A stretch of DNA of 64,000 nucleotides from Panax quinquefolius (lineage: Eukaryota; Streptophyta; Magnoliopsida; Apiales; Araliaceae), in assembly GCA_020205615.1 (NCBI GenBank), contig CM035153.1:92160792-92224791 (forward strand), in the 5' to 3' direction. Below the pieces are notes generated by a model. That model was not told the DNA's origin. It saw only the letters and a program-made list of their open reading frames with translations, and made no database searches. Positions within the stretch are counted from its first letter, which is position 1. Every line of letters starts with the position of its first letter. A program made the position numbers and the translations under genes. Of the stretch, positions 22,373-34,150 are shown piece by piece.

Positions 22373-22862
22373 GATTCAATGATGTGGTTTATTTATTAAG
22401 CTAAGTCTCAGCGATAAAAGTTGATGAAAACATTTTTAAATCATAGAAGATAGTTGGTTTTATTCTCTACTTGACTCTTCTAATGGATTTCTTATTCCGC
22501 TGTAGTTAAACTTGATGTCTATTGTATTATATCAGTTTAACATTGTTGAAGACTATTGATAATTTATTCTGCATTATCTTAGTCATAATATTTCTTATTG
22601 GACTAGTTGAGCTCACCCTTTCTTTCACTGTTCTTTTCAGGAAATGAGAATATAGCTGGGACGAGTCGGGGAAAGGAGTGACGATCCAGATGATAGCATT
22701 AAGAGTCCTCACTATTCTGATTAAATAGTGTGACAATAAGTGTAATGAGGACTCCTTTTACACGACAGTTGTATTAATAAGTTGTATTTGAATTTTGTAT
22801 CATGTATTTGGCGACTCAAGATGGGTGATGAATACCTATTTTTGGGGGCGTCACAGTGGTTG

Positions 22863-24204
22863 TTGTGGTGATTAGTGAAGAATTGAAGTCATTTGGAGCA
22901 TTTATGGAAGCAATCAAGAAGTTAGCAGCATTGTTTAGCATAATAGACCCCCGCCGGGGCGGGCCCTTTTTGCCTATGTACCCTCGCCGGGGTGGGGGTC
23001 TTCAATATCAACTAACGAGAAGGATGCCTGTCGGCGAAGGCTTCCCGATTGAGCATATACCACGTAGGGCGAGGGGTCTCAACTACTAAACTCTCCTTTC
23101 ATGTTTTGAACTCTGCTGGGACATGAACTCTAGTATTTGGATGGAAAGTGAACTCTATTGGACATGGAATTATCTAGAAAAACGTGTGTTGGATGTATAT
23201 TGCTGAATTAACAACGAATTAAAGAAGACAGAAGGCATATTACAGAGATTAATTCTAGTTTTTCATAACAAGCTTTGGAGGGAGATTTTGAAGAGATTTT
23301 CGTGACGATTGCAGATTTAGGCTACGTGAAGGGTGTTTTCACTATTCTTCTTCTCAGTCTTTTATTTCTAATTGAAAGAATATTATCTTTGAATTATTTA
23401 GTTATTATTTCATTCATGATGAACTAATTCACTTTTTAGGCTTATAGTGGATCCTTAAGTGATACGATTGTTTTGTAAACTTTGATTTCCATTTCAATAA
23501 GCTATTTTCTAGTGTATCTATATTAATTTGAGCTTGAATTTATGAATTGCCCGATCAACAATTCTTCGTGGATTTGTATGGAATTGAGAGAGGATATTTG
23601 AGTCTAGACTTAGTTAATATAGCATGTGTTCATGAATTTTGTGAATAGTAGAATCTTGATGAATGTTATGGTATAGATATGTTTGACATCACACGTAATC
23701 GGATAGAGAACTTAATCTTAAACCTTATTTAATTATAATTCACATAGAGATATAGTGAGTTAGTTGATTAAGGTGTTTAACTTGTTTCTATCTAATTCGT
23801 GGATTTAAGTTAATACGATATTAGTTCATCGAGAGCTGGCTAGTACTACATTTGTGTTCTTGATTAATAAACTAGGATAGTGAGTTGAGATGGAATAAAG
23901 GTGTAGAAATTAGAGTGAAGCTTAGGGTGAAATCATAAGTCTAATTCTCCAATAATTGTTTGAAAATTCAGATTTTATTATTTGTGATTGTTTTGTGATA
24001 GTTTATTTATTTCTTAATTTAGTTTCTATAATTTTAATCATTGAATTGAATAGTTTAATAAAATTAGGATTAATAGGAAATTGGTAATTGCAAGGTTAAA
24101 TTTCTTGCTAATTTGTCTCTGTGGGAATGATACTCTACTTATTACTATATTACTTGTTGATCACGTATACTTACGTGTTGTGCTTATATAGATTTTACCC
24201 AACA
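22863..24204 (+). mobile_element. Athila-like 3' LTR of E1, second part
   Basis: Continues the LTR after the duplicated GTGGTTG (22856-22862) and ends …TTTTACCCAACA at 24204. The combined LTR is about 1.46 kb, like M1 and M2. Contains the GC-rich palindromes at 22947-23080 and the typical AT-rich R/U5 region. The next base belongs to a chromovirus integrase, so E1 lies in that element. Confidence 0.9.
22947..23080. repeat. GC-rich palindromic motifs in Athila-like LTR
   Basis: CCCCCGCCGGGGCGGGCCC (from 22948), CCCTCGCCGGGGTGGGGGT (22981) and more decayed forms at 23031 and 23068. Equivalent motifs occur at matching places in the other Athila-like LTRs. Confidence 0.85.
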
Positions 24205-24534
24205 CCGTTCGAGATACTCAAGCGAGTGGGCGAAGTAGCGTACAAAGTTGCATTACCACCTGAGTTGGAGCACATCCATAACTTGTTTCACATATCCATG
24301 TTGCGTCCATACAAGCCTGACTACAAACACATGATTTCTTACGAACCCATTCAAGTGGAGAAGAACTTAGTGTACGAGGAAATTCCTATCCAAATTCTTG
24401 ATAAGAAAGAGCAAACCTTAAGGAATAAAGTTATTTCTTCTGTAAAAGTACTTTGGCGTAACCACGATTTTGAGGAGGCAACGTGGGAGTTATAAGATAG
24501 GATGATGAGGGATTATCCCCATCTATTTGTGTAA
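24205..24534 (+). pseudogene. Chromovirus integrase C-terminus with chromodomain-like tail
   Basis: The frame starts at the Athila LTR edge and reads PFEILKRVGEVAYKVALPPE, then HIHNLFHISMLRPYKPD, then the chromodomain-like RNKVISSVKVLWRNHDFEEATWEL, an early TAA (24493-24495), and in the same frame MMRDYPHLFV and TAA (24532-24534). This is the very end of a Tekay/Del-like gypsy polyprotein; the chromodomain-type tail is thought to steer integration to chromatin. The closest relative in the window is 50215-50564. Everything upstream is replaced by E1. A PPT and LTR follow directly. Confidence 0.9.
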
Positions 24535-24564
24535 CCTTGTGGAAATTGCGGGACAAAATTTTTA

Positions 24565-24576
24565 TAAGGGGGAAGA
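24565..24576 (+). other. Polypurine tract of chromovirus E2
   Basis: AAGGGGGAAGA before the LTR start TGTAATACTCGAG at 24577. Confidence 0.8.
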
Positions 24577-27500
24577 TGTAATACTCGAGAATTTTCCGTA
24601 TTATTAAATGAATATATTAATGGAAATAATATTTCTGTGAATATAAGTGTTATTATTTTGTTAGTCGGTTAAATCAAGTGATTCGTATTTGATCGATGTG
24701 TATTAAGATGTGTGAAGTGAGAATGGGAATTATGAAATGCCTTGTGTGGCATAATGTGAAAAGAGGAAATTCACTAAATGAGTTAAACCGGGAATTAGGA
24801 AGGTTAATAGTGTTGATCATGTGATTTCATATGTGTAATCAATACGCTCGTAGACTCGTAGTAACACATTTGTTGTCCGTAATTCATGTAATATAAAGCG
24901 AGTTTAGTGATGAAAATTGACACGGGCTGAAGCCAAACCAGTCTTAGACCTTTGTCGTAATGACGCAATACGTAATCGCCATCCCACTAAGATAAATCAA
25001 GCGCAATTTGCCAAAGGGTCGGGATTGAGAAAAATTAATTTTTCTACTTTGAAAATTAAATGAAGCAAATATGTGGTGTGTGTGACATTAATAAACCATG
25101 AAATAAAGTGCACAATTAAGTAATATTAATTGTTAATTGTTATATTAATTAATTGTTAATTGTTGTGGAAGAATATTGAATTCTTAGTAATTAACTAATA
25201 ATGTGTGATTATTATTAATTACAATACATTATATGGATAAATAATGATTATGGAAATCCATCAATACATGATGATTGGATTAATTAATGTTGAGGTTAAT
25301 TAATCAAGGAAGTGAATAAATTATTTACTTGACAAAAATAAATAAGTTAGTAATATAATAATATTATATGACGCTTATGAACATAGAGCAATAATACAAC
25401 TATAGTATATAGTGTATTATGGCATTTATTTGACTATATATTAAGTTGTATGAAACTATATTGTAAGAAGCAAGGTAATTAAACATATTGAAACTATATG
25501 GTATAAATATATCATGAAATGTGTATGTAATAATATGAATGTGAGTAGACATTTAAACTATGGTTATATGAGTGGTAGAAATAATTATGGAACTACCCGG
25601 ATAATAATATCTGACTGCATTATTTTATTGCGTATATTTAACGTACATGGACTATATGATGTGAGTGTATAATTTATCCCCAAAATTCCTAATATGGTAA
25701 CAATTGTACATTAAGATTTCATTGTGGGAAATTAAGTAAAATAAACCAATCCTAGATATCAAGAATGTTGGGATTTTCTCTCTTGTCCCATAATTAGTGT
25801 CACCAAGTACAGTGAATAGTAACTCCAAGGTAGAATGCGTATTCTTCAAAAGGCTAGTTGTAGGAGATGATGGCTGAGCTTGAGAGTGGTTGGCCAACCC
25901 TTGAGCAACCATTGTTCTATTCCATTGCACTATGGATTTCCATCTTGTGTAACACCAATGCCCAGTTCAAACTTCTTCTATAAATAGCAGCCATGTTTAT
26001 CAGTTGGTGTTGCTTGAAGTTGTCTGAGAATTGCTTAGTGTAAGATTGAGAGCATACAAGTGTTCTAAGAGCTTAAGAGTTCAACTAGCAGCAAGTCCAT
26101 TCATAATGCAAAGGTATAACTCTATTCCATACATTCCAATTTCGTGGGTAAATTATGTGTTTGGGCTAAAACAGGTTGCCTAAGCATCGTTCTCGCTCGA
26201 ACTAAAGCGTGCACAACTTCTGTAGTATTAATCTTGAGCCCATGAACGCAATTTGCTACTGATTCTTGAAGTTCGATTTTTAGTTTCATTTTGCAATCTG
26301 ATATAGTACTATGACTTATAATAGCATGCAAGCATGTGTAATGTGTATGTGTAAGTACATTATGCTAAGTGGAGTATGTTTTAAGAGGTTTGTATGATTA
26401 ACGAAAGCATATGGTTTAGATGGAGATTTGGACTTTAAGTTTTAAAAACAAACTGTGTTAGAGATCATGTTCTGCAAATTTTGAACCTAGTATGCTATAC
26501 ATAACTGATTTTAAACTTAAATGATCATGTTATAGTATACATAGTTCATTTGAGCATGACCAAACTTATTAAGCCTTGTGTTAGAATTGTTTTCAAGAAA
26601 AGGCTTAGCGTAGTGAGCTAACATGCATGATTATACATAATGTGTATTTTGATTTTTGCAAGCATGTTAATATAACTTAGAAATACATGAATAAACGATT
26701 TGTTTGTGTTTATGTGAATATTGTCAAGTTACCTTGAGGACTAGAATCTAACATTTGTGATCATGTTTGATGACACTCTTAGACTCACTCATGTAGTATA
26801 ACCACAGATATACCATGTTTGTGTGTCATATTTAAAATAAAGCATGAACAAAGCATGTTTTTAACTAAAGCGGTGTTAGTTTCAAAAATGTGTTATGAAT
26901 ACTCACAAGCATGCCTAATATGAGCCTTGTAACTATCTTATCTGGTTAAAGAACAAGCATGATAGACTTTGTGGTTTCATGACCTTAAATGTTCTTAACT
27001 TGTTAAAATGATCAATTTAGAATTCTATTATGTAAGAAGGAAACTAGGTTGACTTAATGAGCATGAAAAGACCCTTAAAATGACAAGTATATCATGTATG
27101 ATTGTTTTAAGCAAGCCGAATAGAAACCACAAAGGCAAACTAATGCTAAGTCTTGGCTTGGCTTAGAGGATCTGAAGCAGCAATTTGCTACTCGATCCTA
27201 AACTTAGCCATGGCACAAATTACATGATCTAGAACCTCGAGTTTTGGATTACATTTTGAACTGATGTTGAAGCATGCCTATAGGATTACTTTAAATTATC
27301 TTACATGACCAATATGCTACAGAATATGTTAAGAAGCATGATACGTGACAGAGATAAATTTTAAACATAACTTCCAAATGTTAAGTCCGAAGAATGTCTT
27401 CAAGAAATTTTGCAATCAAGACGTCATTGTATCTGTGATGACTTATAAATTGATATTTTACCATATGTGCATACTAGAATTGTGTCAAGCTTGTTTAAAG

Positions 27501-28730
27501 ACTGTTTTAGCTAATGAATATCTTGATCATATAATACACTATAAATAGGATTCAAAAGTGTGGATTTATTAACATGTATAAACTACACTTAAGGCAAGTT
27601 CCCTAAACTTACTCTAATTTTTATTGAGCGAGTTTCCTTGAACTTCACTTTTGATTGTGCAAGTATCCAAACCCTACTCTTATTGTGCAAGTATAATTGC
27701 ATTCTTTATTCGACGAATACCGTAAGCTTATCTCTTTGAATAAAAGTTATATTACTTTCTCGTTCAAATGAGCTAATATGCTAAAACCCTTGTGAAAGTT
27801 ATTATTCATGTTGAACTTAGTATTGTTCTTGAATATTGTGAAAGAGTCGATGCCATTTAATTTGGCTAGACTATATACATGTTTATAAAAGCTGTCCAAA
27901 CCAATTGATTGGTGCGAAAATCTTGACAACTGAGTTGCACAACCCTTTTGGTAAGGGGAATGTATGTCGTTGGAAACCCCAACACATGAATGAATATTAT
28001 TATGGTGTTATGCATAACATAAAGTATTGTAGACTGATCATCTATAGTACTTGATATTTTTGGGTTATCAGTTTAATATTGGTAACTCTAGTGGAAGTTC
28101 AATAGTCCTTACTGACTACTTAGTATAAATTGTTTATTCAATTGGATACATGGATAATCGTTGAATTCATATATATTTGTTAATTTATATTGAATTATCG
28201 TTCTTATTTCAAGAATTATTGACATTCATTACTCATGATATTATTCTGAAACTCTGAACTATCTTAGAGATGATATTTCGATATTCCAAACTCGTGTTAT
28301 GAAACTCTTTACCCTTGTTGTATATTACTTGCTGGGCAATTTGTGCTCATCCTTGCTTATTTAAAACCTTTCAGTTAAAGAGGAACATGGAAGTGTTTCT
28401 GGAACAGACAAGGGCAAGGGCAAGGCTACAGACTAGCTTGTTCCCTTTTATGTTTAAGACTAATATGTTGTACTAAGACTATTTTCAGACTATGTTTAAA
28501 CTTAAGTAAGATTATGTAATAGATCTTTATTCGATACTATTATGTAATCTATTAAGTACTGTAGGTTAATTGCGAGACTTGGGGGAATAATTATAATAAA
28601 TCATTGTATATTATTCTAAATTAGATTTTCCGTTGTGAATGTATGATTTTAATTATTATGGTAATACTTTGAGCACGTGATGAACCGAATTCGAGTGACC
28701 AAGTGGAGGTCAGAATTTGGGGGCGTCACA
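24577..28730 (+). mobile_element. 3' LTR of chromovirus E2 (4,154 bp)
   Basis: Starts TGTAATACTCGAG right after the PPT and ends TTTGGGGGCGTCACA. No protein domain. It has a TATA box at 25979, a donor-like AAG|GTAT at 26113/26114 and an acceptor-like CTTTCAG at 28374 next to the conserved 'ttgctgggca…gctcatccttg' block. Region 24932-25658 matches 11721-12158 plus 16714-16950 and includes the empty target site ATTAT (25416-25420). The fragment at 11721 may be the 5' LTR of the same element. Confidence 0.85.
25979..25986 (+). promoter_or_regulatory. TATA box of E2 LTR
   Basis: TATAAATA in 'acttcttctataaatagcag', about 1.4 kb into the LTR. Confidence 0.65.
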
Positions 28731-28733
28731 TAT

Positions 28734-28824
28734 GCTGGTCAAACCTTGTCAGAGATTGTGTTCTTGAGTTTTCTGGGTTACCTAGAAAACTCAGTTCGTG
28801 ATCTTTTGGCTTGGTTTGACCAGC
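28734..28824. repeat. Nested inverted repeats
   Basis: GCTGGTCAAACC (28734-28745) pairs perfectly with GGTTTGACCAGC (28813-28824). Inside, GAGTTTTCT (28766-28774) pairs with AGAAAACTC (28784-28792) with near-pairing of the loop flanks. Confidence 0.9.
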
Positions 28825-29699
28825 CACTAACTTCAATCTGTTTGATATTTAGGCGATCTAAAAGCTTAAGCTTGTAGTTTAAACAACATACTACAACCTG
28901 AATACAACAACCGTAACAAATCAACAAACAACTGTCAGATTCGAGCCTTTAAACTTCTCATCAGACCGATCTGGGCAAGTTTTGGGCTGCCCAGATTTGT
29001 CAAGTCATGGTCGGTCAACGACCTTTGACCAACAATAACAACAAATCTACACATCCTTTGACCCTAATTCCAGTTCTCGATTAAAGATATCATAACATAC
29101 TATAACTTCAAATATTGAAACAACAAAAACACATATCAACATGAGATTTACAGGGTTTGACATTCGTTGTCAGACCACTTTTTAAACTCTTTTTCAGATT
29201 CTTGAAAACACCAAATCTGAGCCTATAGATGTTATGGATCTAACATCTATCAACCCAGATCATTGTTTAACACAACATATAACATGTTTAAACATAAAAA
29301 CAACAAATCCATCATAGCATACAAGATCAAATTTTATTGGCTTAGGGTTTACGTTTCTTGCACTATTTTGAATCTGGCCTTGCTAATATGTTTATGAAGG
29401 TGGTGGGGACTTGATAGGGAACTGGTCCACTAATATATTTTGTGGGTTTGAGATGGAGAGATTTTAGGTTGTGTGAATGTGTATGAATGAGCTTAAATGT
29501 GACACTTTCTCTCTCCAATCCTATATATATAAGTCTTGAATGCAATGAATTGGCTGAAGTAGCTAATTTGCTAGAATTTAATGTCACGTAGTTGGTCAAG
29601 AGTTGGCAAACAACTCAATATTTTGGCAAGATACACAAGCAAGCTTATAAAGAATGTGCATAAGTGTATTTTGGTCATTGGCCTTATGATTTTAATGGC

Positions 29700-30210
29700 A
29701 AACATGTAAGTTGACAAACCCTTAGGGTTTAACCCTAAGGTTTTGGCAAAAAGATTTTTGTAGGATTTCAATTTAGGGTTTAAAAATAAAATTTTTAGTT
29801 TCTAAAATTCTAAATTAGGGTTTCTTAATTAGATTAAGTTTTCTAATTATATAAAACAAGAAAATTAGGTTTAAATATTCACTAATTAACATTAAGCTTG
29901 CTTAATTAGCGATTAGGGTTCCTAGTTAGCAAATTAGGGTTTCTAATTACTAATAAGGGTTTTCAAAAATTAGGGTTTTCCTAATTAACAATTATAATTC
30001 TAACACTTGCTAAATAATCACGTTAACATAATAACTTGTCAAATCTTACAGTCATAATTGACTTCTGTACTAGGGTTTTGTAATATTGTACTGTAATTGG
30101 TCAACAATTATCAATACATACATATAAATTACATATTTTATAAAGACCTAAATATAATTAATATTATATTATTATTCTCTTTCCTTATTCTAAATCCATA
30201 ATTAGGGTTT
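29700..30210. repeat. Cluster of telobox-like motifs (TTAGGGTTT)
   Basis: At least eight dispersed TAGGGTTT/AAACCCTAA-type motifs, e.g. around 29725, 29775, 29817, 29936 and 30203, in AT-rich DNA. Not tandem, so not a telomere array. Confidence 0.7.
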
Positions 30211-30614
30211 GATTCCATATCTAAATTATCTTGCATATATACCTTTATTAATTAAGTTAAAGTAATTAACTTAATTAATATAAATTAAATTCATATAATA
30301 TAATATAATAATTATTATAATAATTCTAATAATCATTTTATATATTATTTAAATAATATAAAATCATATTTTCATGGAAAATAATTAATAAAAATATTTC
30401 TACTATAAAATTAATTATTATAAGAATATAATTTATAATGATCAATAATTCTAAAATAAAATTATTTGTAATCATCCATGTAATAAATATATTTTATATT
30501 CATCACATAAATACATCCACATTACCTTGCATACATTCTTATCTTTAAAATAAAAAAAAAAAATTATACGTAAAATTTTTAATTTAATTATATAGAAAAT
30601 ATCGAGTTATTACA

Positions 30615-33600
30615 TCTCGTAAGCTTGGAGTTTGAATTCACCGAGCTTATTTAGCTAAAGTAGTTTCTTTTCGCCCACAGCTGCTTGATCAAAGTTAAGT
30701 TTCTGAATAGCCCAGTAGGCTTTGTGTTGTAAATCCACAGGCAGGTGACATGCTTTCCCGTAGACCAATTGATATGGTGACATACCAATTGGTGTTTTGT
30801 ACGCAGTCCGATAGGCTCATAATGCATCATCCAATCTAAGAGACCAGTTTTTTCTATTTGGGTTTACCACCTTTTTTAAGATTCTCTTCACCTCCCTGTT
30901 TGAAACTTCAGCTTGCCCACTTGTTTGGGAATGATATGCCGTCACCACCTTATGGTGAACCCCATATTTCGCCAAGAAAGCTGTAAATGATCGGTTGCAG
31001 AAGTGACTACCTTCATCACTTATAATAGCTCTTGGCATGCCAAATCTTGTAAAAATATTCTTTTGCAAGAATTTAAGAACCACTTTGGCATCATTAGTTG
31101 GGAGTGTTACGGCTTCAACACATTTTGATACATAGTCAACCGCAAGCAAGATGTACTGATTATTGAACGAGAAAAGGAATGGCCCCATAAAATCCATGCC
31201 CCATACATCAAAAATCTTAACTTCTAAGATTGTTTGTAGTGGCATCTCATTCCTTTTTAATATGTTGCCCACCCTTTAACATTTATCATAGCTTTTTACG
31301 AACTGGTGAGCATCTTTAAATAATGTAGGCCAATAGAACACGGCTTGAAGAACTTTCCTCTCTGTTCTCTCACTACCGTAATGTCCCCCGTATGTAGACG
31401 AATGACATTCATGTAAAATCTTATTCACCTCGCTATATGGTACACGCCTTCTAATCATCTTGTCGACGCATTGTTTGAATATGTATGGCTCATCCCACAT
31501 ATACCACTTGATGTCATATAGAAATTTCTTTTTCTGTTGATGTGTAAGATCAGGGGGAATGATGTTACTCACTAGATAATTAGTGAAATCCACGTACCAT
31601 GGAATTTCCGCGTTGACTCCAAATAGTAGCTCATCCAGAAATGAATCAATGATTACACATTTATCCTCTTCATCTTTACCTTGATTTTCCAGCCTCAGCA
31701 AGTGATCTGCAACTTGATTCTTCGTCCCCTTTCTATCTTTTATTTCCAAGTTAAATTCCTATAGAAGGAGAATCCATCTGATAAGGCGTGGCTTAGCATT
31801 TTTTTTTGAAATTAAGTACCGAATAGTCAAGTGATCGGTATAAACTACCACCTTTGTTCCGATCAAATATGCCCGAAATTTATCAAAGGCATATACTACT
31901 GCAAGTAATTCCTTTTCCGTAGTTGTGTAATTTATTTGGGTCTCCGTAAGTGTCTTGCTTGTATAGTATATGGCATGAAATACCTTCTCTCGGCGTTGAC
32001 CCAAGACAGCCCCAACCGCATAGTCGCTTGCATCACACATTAACTCAAATGGCATTTTCCAATCCGATGCGACGATAACTAGAGTTGTAGTGAATTTCTT
32101 CTTCAATAGCTCGAATGCTAACTTACAACCCTCATCAAACTAAAAAACTGAATCCTTCTCTAAAAGACTGCACAGTGGTTTTGCAATCTTAGAGAAATAT
32201 TTTATATATCTCCTATAGAACCCGACATGTCCCAAAAAGTTGCGGATTCCCTTTACTGAAGTTGTCAGTGGAAGCTTTTTGATCGTTTCCAACTTTTCTT
32301 TATCAACTTCTAATCCTTTTTCTGAAACCTTGTGACCCGAAATTATCCCTTCCTCAACCATAAAGTGGCACTTTTCCCAGTTAAATACCAAATTTGTTTA
32401 TGTGCATATCTTTAACACCATCACCAAGTTCTCTAAACATGCATCAAAATCGTCTCCATAGACAGAAAAGTCATCCATGAAGACTTTCACATTTTTCTCC
32501 ACCATGTCCGAAAAGATGGCCAACATACACTGTTGGAAGGTAGTGGGTGCATTACATAAGCTGAAGGACAATCTCTTGAATGCGAATGTACCGTATGGGA
32601 ACATGAAAGTGGTCTTCTCTTGATCTTCAGGAGCAATGACTGTCTGATTATACCCCGAATACCCATCCAATAAGCAGTAAAATTTATGGCCCGCCAATCT
32701 ATCCAACATCTAGTTAATAAACGGTAAAGGAAAATGATCTTTGCAGGTCACCTTATTCAACTTCATATAATCCATGCAAACCCTCCAACCAGTTATTGTC
32801 CTCGTCGAAATTAGCTCATTGTCATCATTTTGTACCACTGTCATTCTTCCCTTTTTTGGCACACACTGAACTTGACTGACCCACTTACTGTCAAAAATTG
32901 GGTAGATGATACCGGAGTCCAACCATTTCAGTATTTCTTTCTTCACAGCTTCCTTCATAATTGGCTAGAGTCATCTCTGTTGCTCTACCATTGGCTTTGC
33001 ATCCTCTTCCATTAGAATTTTGTGCATGCAAAAGAATGGGTTGATTCCCTTGATATCTACGATTGTCCATCCTATTGCCGATTTATGTTCTCTAAGCACC
33101 CTCAGTAACTTACTTTAATGTAATTCGTTAAGTGTAACAGAAATAATAACAGGTAAAGTATTAGAATTTCCTAAATACGCATACCTGAGGTGTTTAGGTA
33201 GTGGCTTTAGCTTAAGAGCAGGTGTCTCCTCTAATGATGGTTTCATCCTTGTTATGGCTCTTTCCTGCATGTGCAATGGTTCAAATGGTGCTTTAAATTT
33301 GCTAACTCATGGCAGGGAGTCTTGCATCTGCAAATAATCCACAAACAATAGATCATCTAAATCTTCATCTCCCAATAATGTTGTTTCCAATGGATCATCA
33401 GCCAAACTTTTACCCATTTCTTCGTTGATTATATGATCAATGATATCCATCCTAAAACAGTCTTCTTCATTCGTAGGGAATTTCATGGCCTTGAAATCAT
33501 TAATCTTTACTTCTTGATCTTGGACCCTCATAGTTAGTCCACCATTTTGTACATCGATGAGCATCCTACCCGTAGCCAAAAATGGTCTCCATAGGATAAT

Positions 33601-34150
33601 TGGGATGTTCTTATCTTCCTCAAAATCCATAATTATGAAATCCGTGGGGAATATGAATTTGTTAACCTTGACCAAAATGTCCTCCATAATGCCTCTCGGG
33701 TACGTGACTGACCTATCTGCTAACTGCAATGAGATGTTCGTAGGCTTTAGAGCGGGTAGACCTAATTCTGTATAAACAGATAATGGCATAAGGTTTACAT
33801 TTGCTCCCAAATCACATAAACACTTGTGGCAATTTTCCCAATTGAGCACGGAATGGTAAAACTCCCCAGATCTTTCAACTTTGGTGGCAATTTTCGCTGT
33901 AAAACTTCACTACACTCCTTTGTTAATGCCAGTGTTTCAAAATTTTCCAACTTCTTTTTCCTGGACAGAATACCCTTCATAAATTTCACATAACTTGGCA
34001 TCTTCTCTAGGGCTTCTGTGAAAGGGATTTTAATCTGAAGTTTCTTTAAAACTTCCAAAAAATATTCAAATTGCTTATCTAATTTTTGCTTTGGACTCTC
34101 TGCTGAAACGGCGGTGGAGGATACACAATTGGCTTGTCATCTAACTTTGT
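30615..34150 (-). pseudogene. M1 pol: Athila-like protease-RT-RNase H-integrase
   Basis: Minus strand, in order. Protease: KDLGSFTIPCSIG, then C-D-L-G-A-N-V-N-L-M (D-L-G-A at 33813-33802, the Athila form of D-S/T-G) and PIILWRPFLATGRMLIDVQ. RT: WRVCMDYMKLNKVTCKDHFP, GTFAFKRLSFSLCNAP, and VFMDDF with the catalytic Asp pair at 32475-32470. RNase [37 protein letters not shown] and VYTDH. Integrase: zinc finger with HECHSSTYGGH and KSYDKC, core [21 protein letters not shown] and [10 protein letters not shown] (D, D, E all visible), [11 protein letters not shown]. Stops and frameshifts split it into six or more open pieces. It ends abruptly at 30615 against an LTR-like segment, so the integrase tail is missing. 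It would have been translated with gag upstream. Confidence 0.93.

Larger units (their letters stand above)
18707..22855 (+). mobile_element. Solo LTR 2 (giant, 4,149 bp)
   Basis: Starts TGAGACCCCAGA and ends GGGGGCGTCACA, flanked by GTGGTTG at 18700-18706 and 22856-22862. It sits cleanly within the Athila-like LTR, which resumes afterwards. No interior, so a solo LTR from LTR-LTR recombination. No protein domain. Contents in order: conserved U3 block 19242-19344; 15-bp ACTATTCA array; 36-bp array; TATA box 19970; splice-donor-like AAG|GTAAGG at 20096/20097; hairpin array 20165-20500; a 1.3 kb AT-rich segment; hairpin repeats 22156-22372; pyrimidine tract and CAG at 22640; LTR end. Confidence 0.92.
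28733..30614 (-). mobile_element. LTR-like segment, minus orientation, interrupting the M1 integrase
   Basis: The right edge is sharp: plus-strand '…gttattaca' ends at 30614, giving a minus-strand start TGTAATAACTCG like chromovirus LTRs. M1 integrase coding begins at 30615. The left edge at 28733 (TGCTGGTC) is inferred because it abuts the E2 LTR end and starts with TG. No matching target duplication was found, so the left side may be truncated. No ORF of interest. Contains a nested hairpin (28734-28824) and many telobox-like motifs (29700-30210). Confidence 0.5.

Noticed and set aside
26122..26331. 69-codon minus-strand frame with a plausible composition
   Set aside because: Inside the E2 LTR just after the donor-like site; no motif and no second copy to support it.
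29700..30210. Interstitial telomere array
   Set aside because: TTTAGGG motifs are dispersed and imperfect, not tandem.
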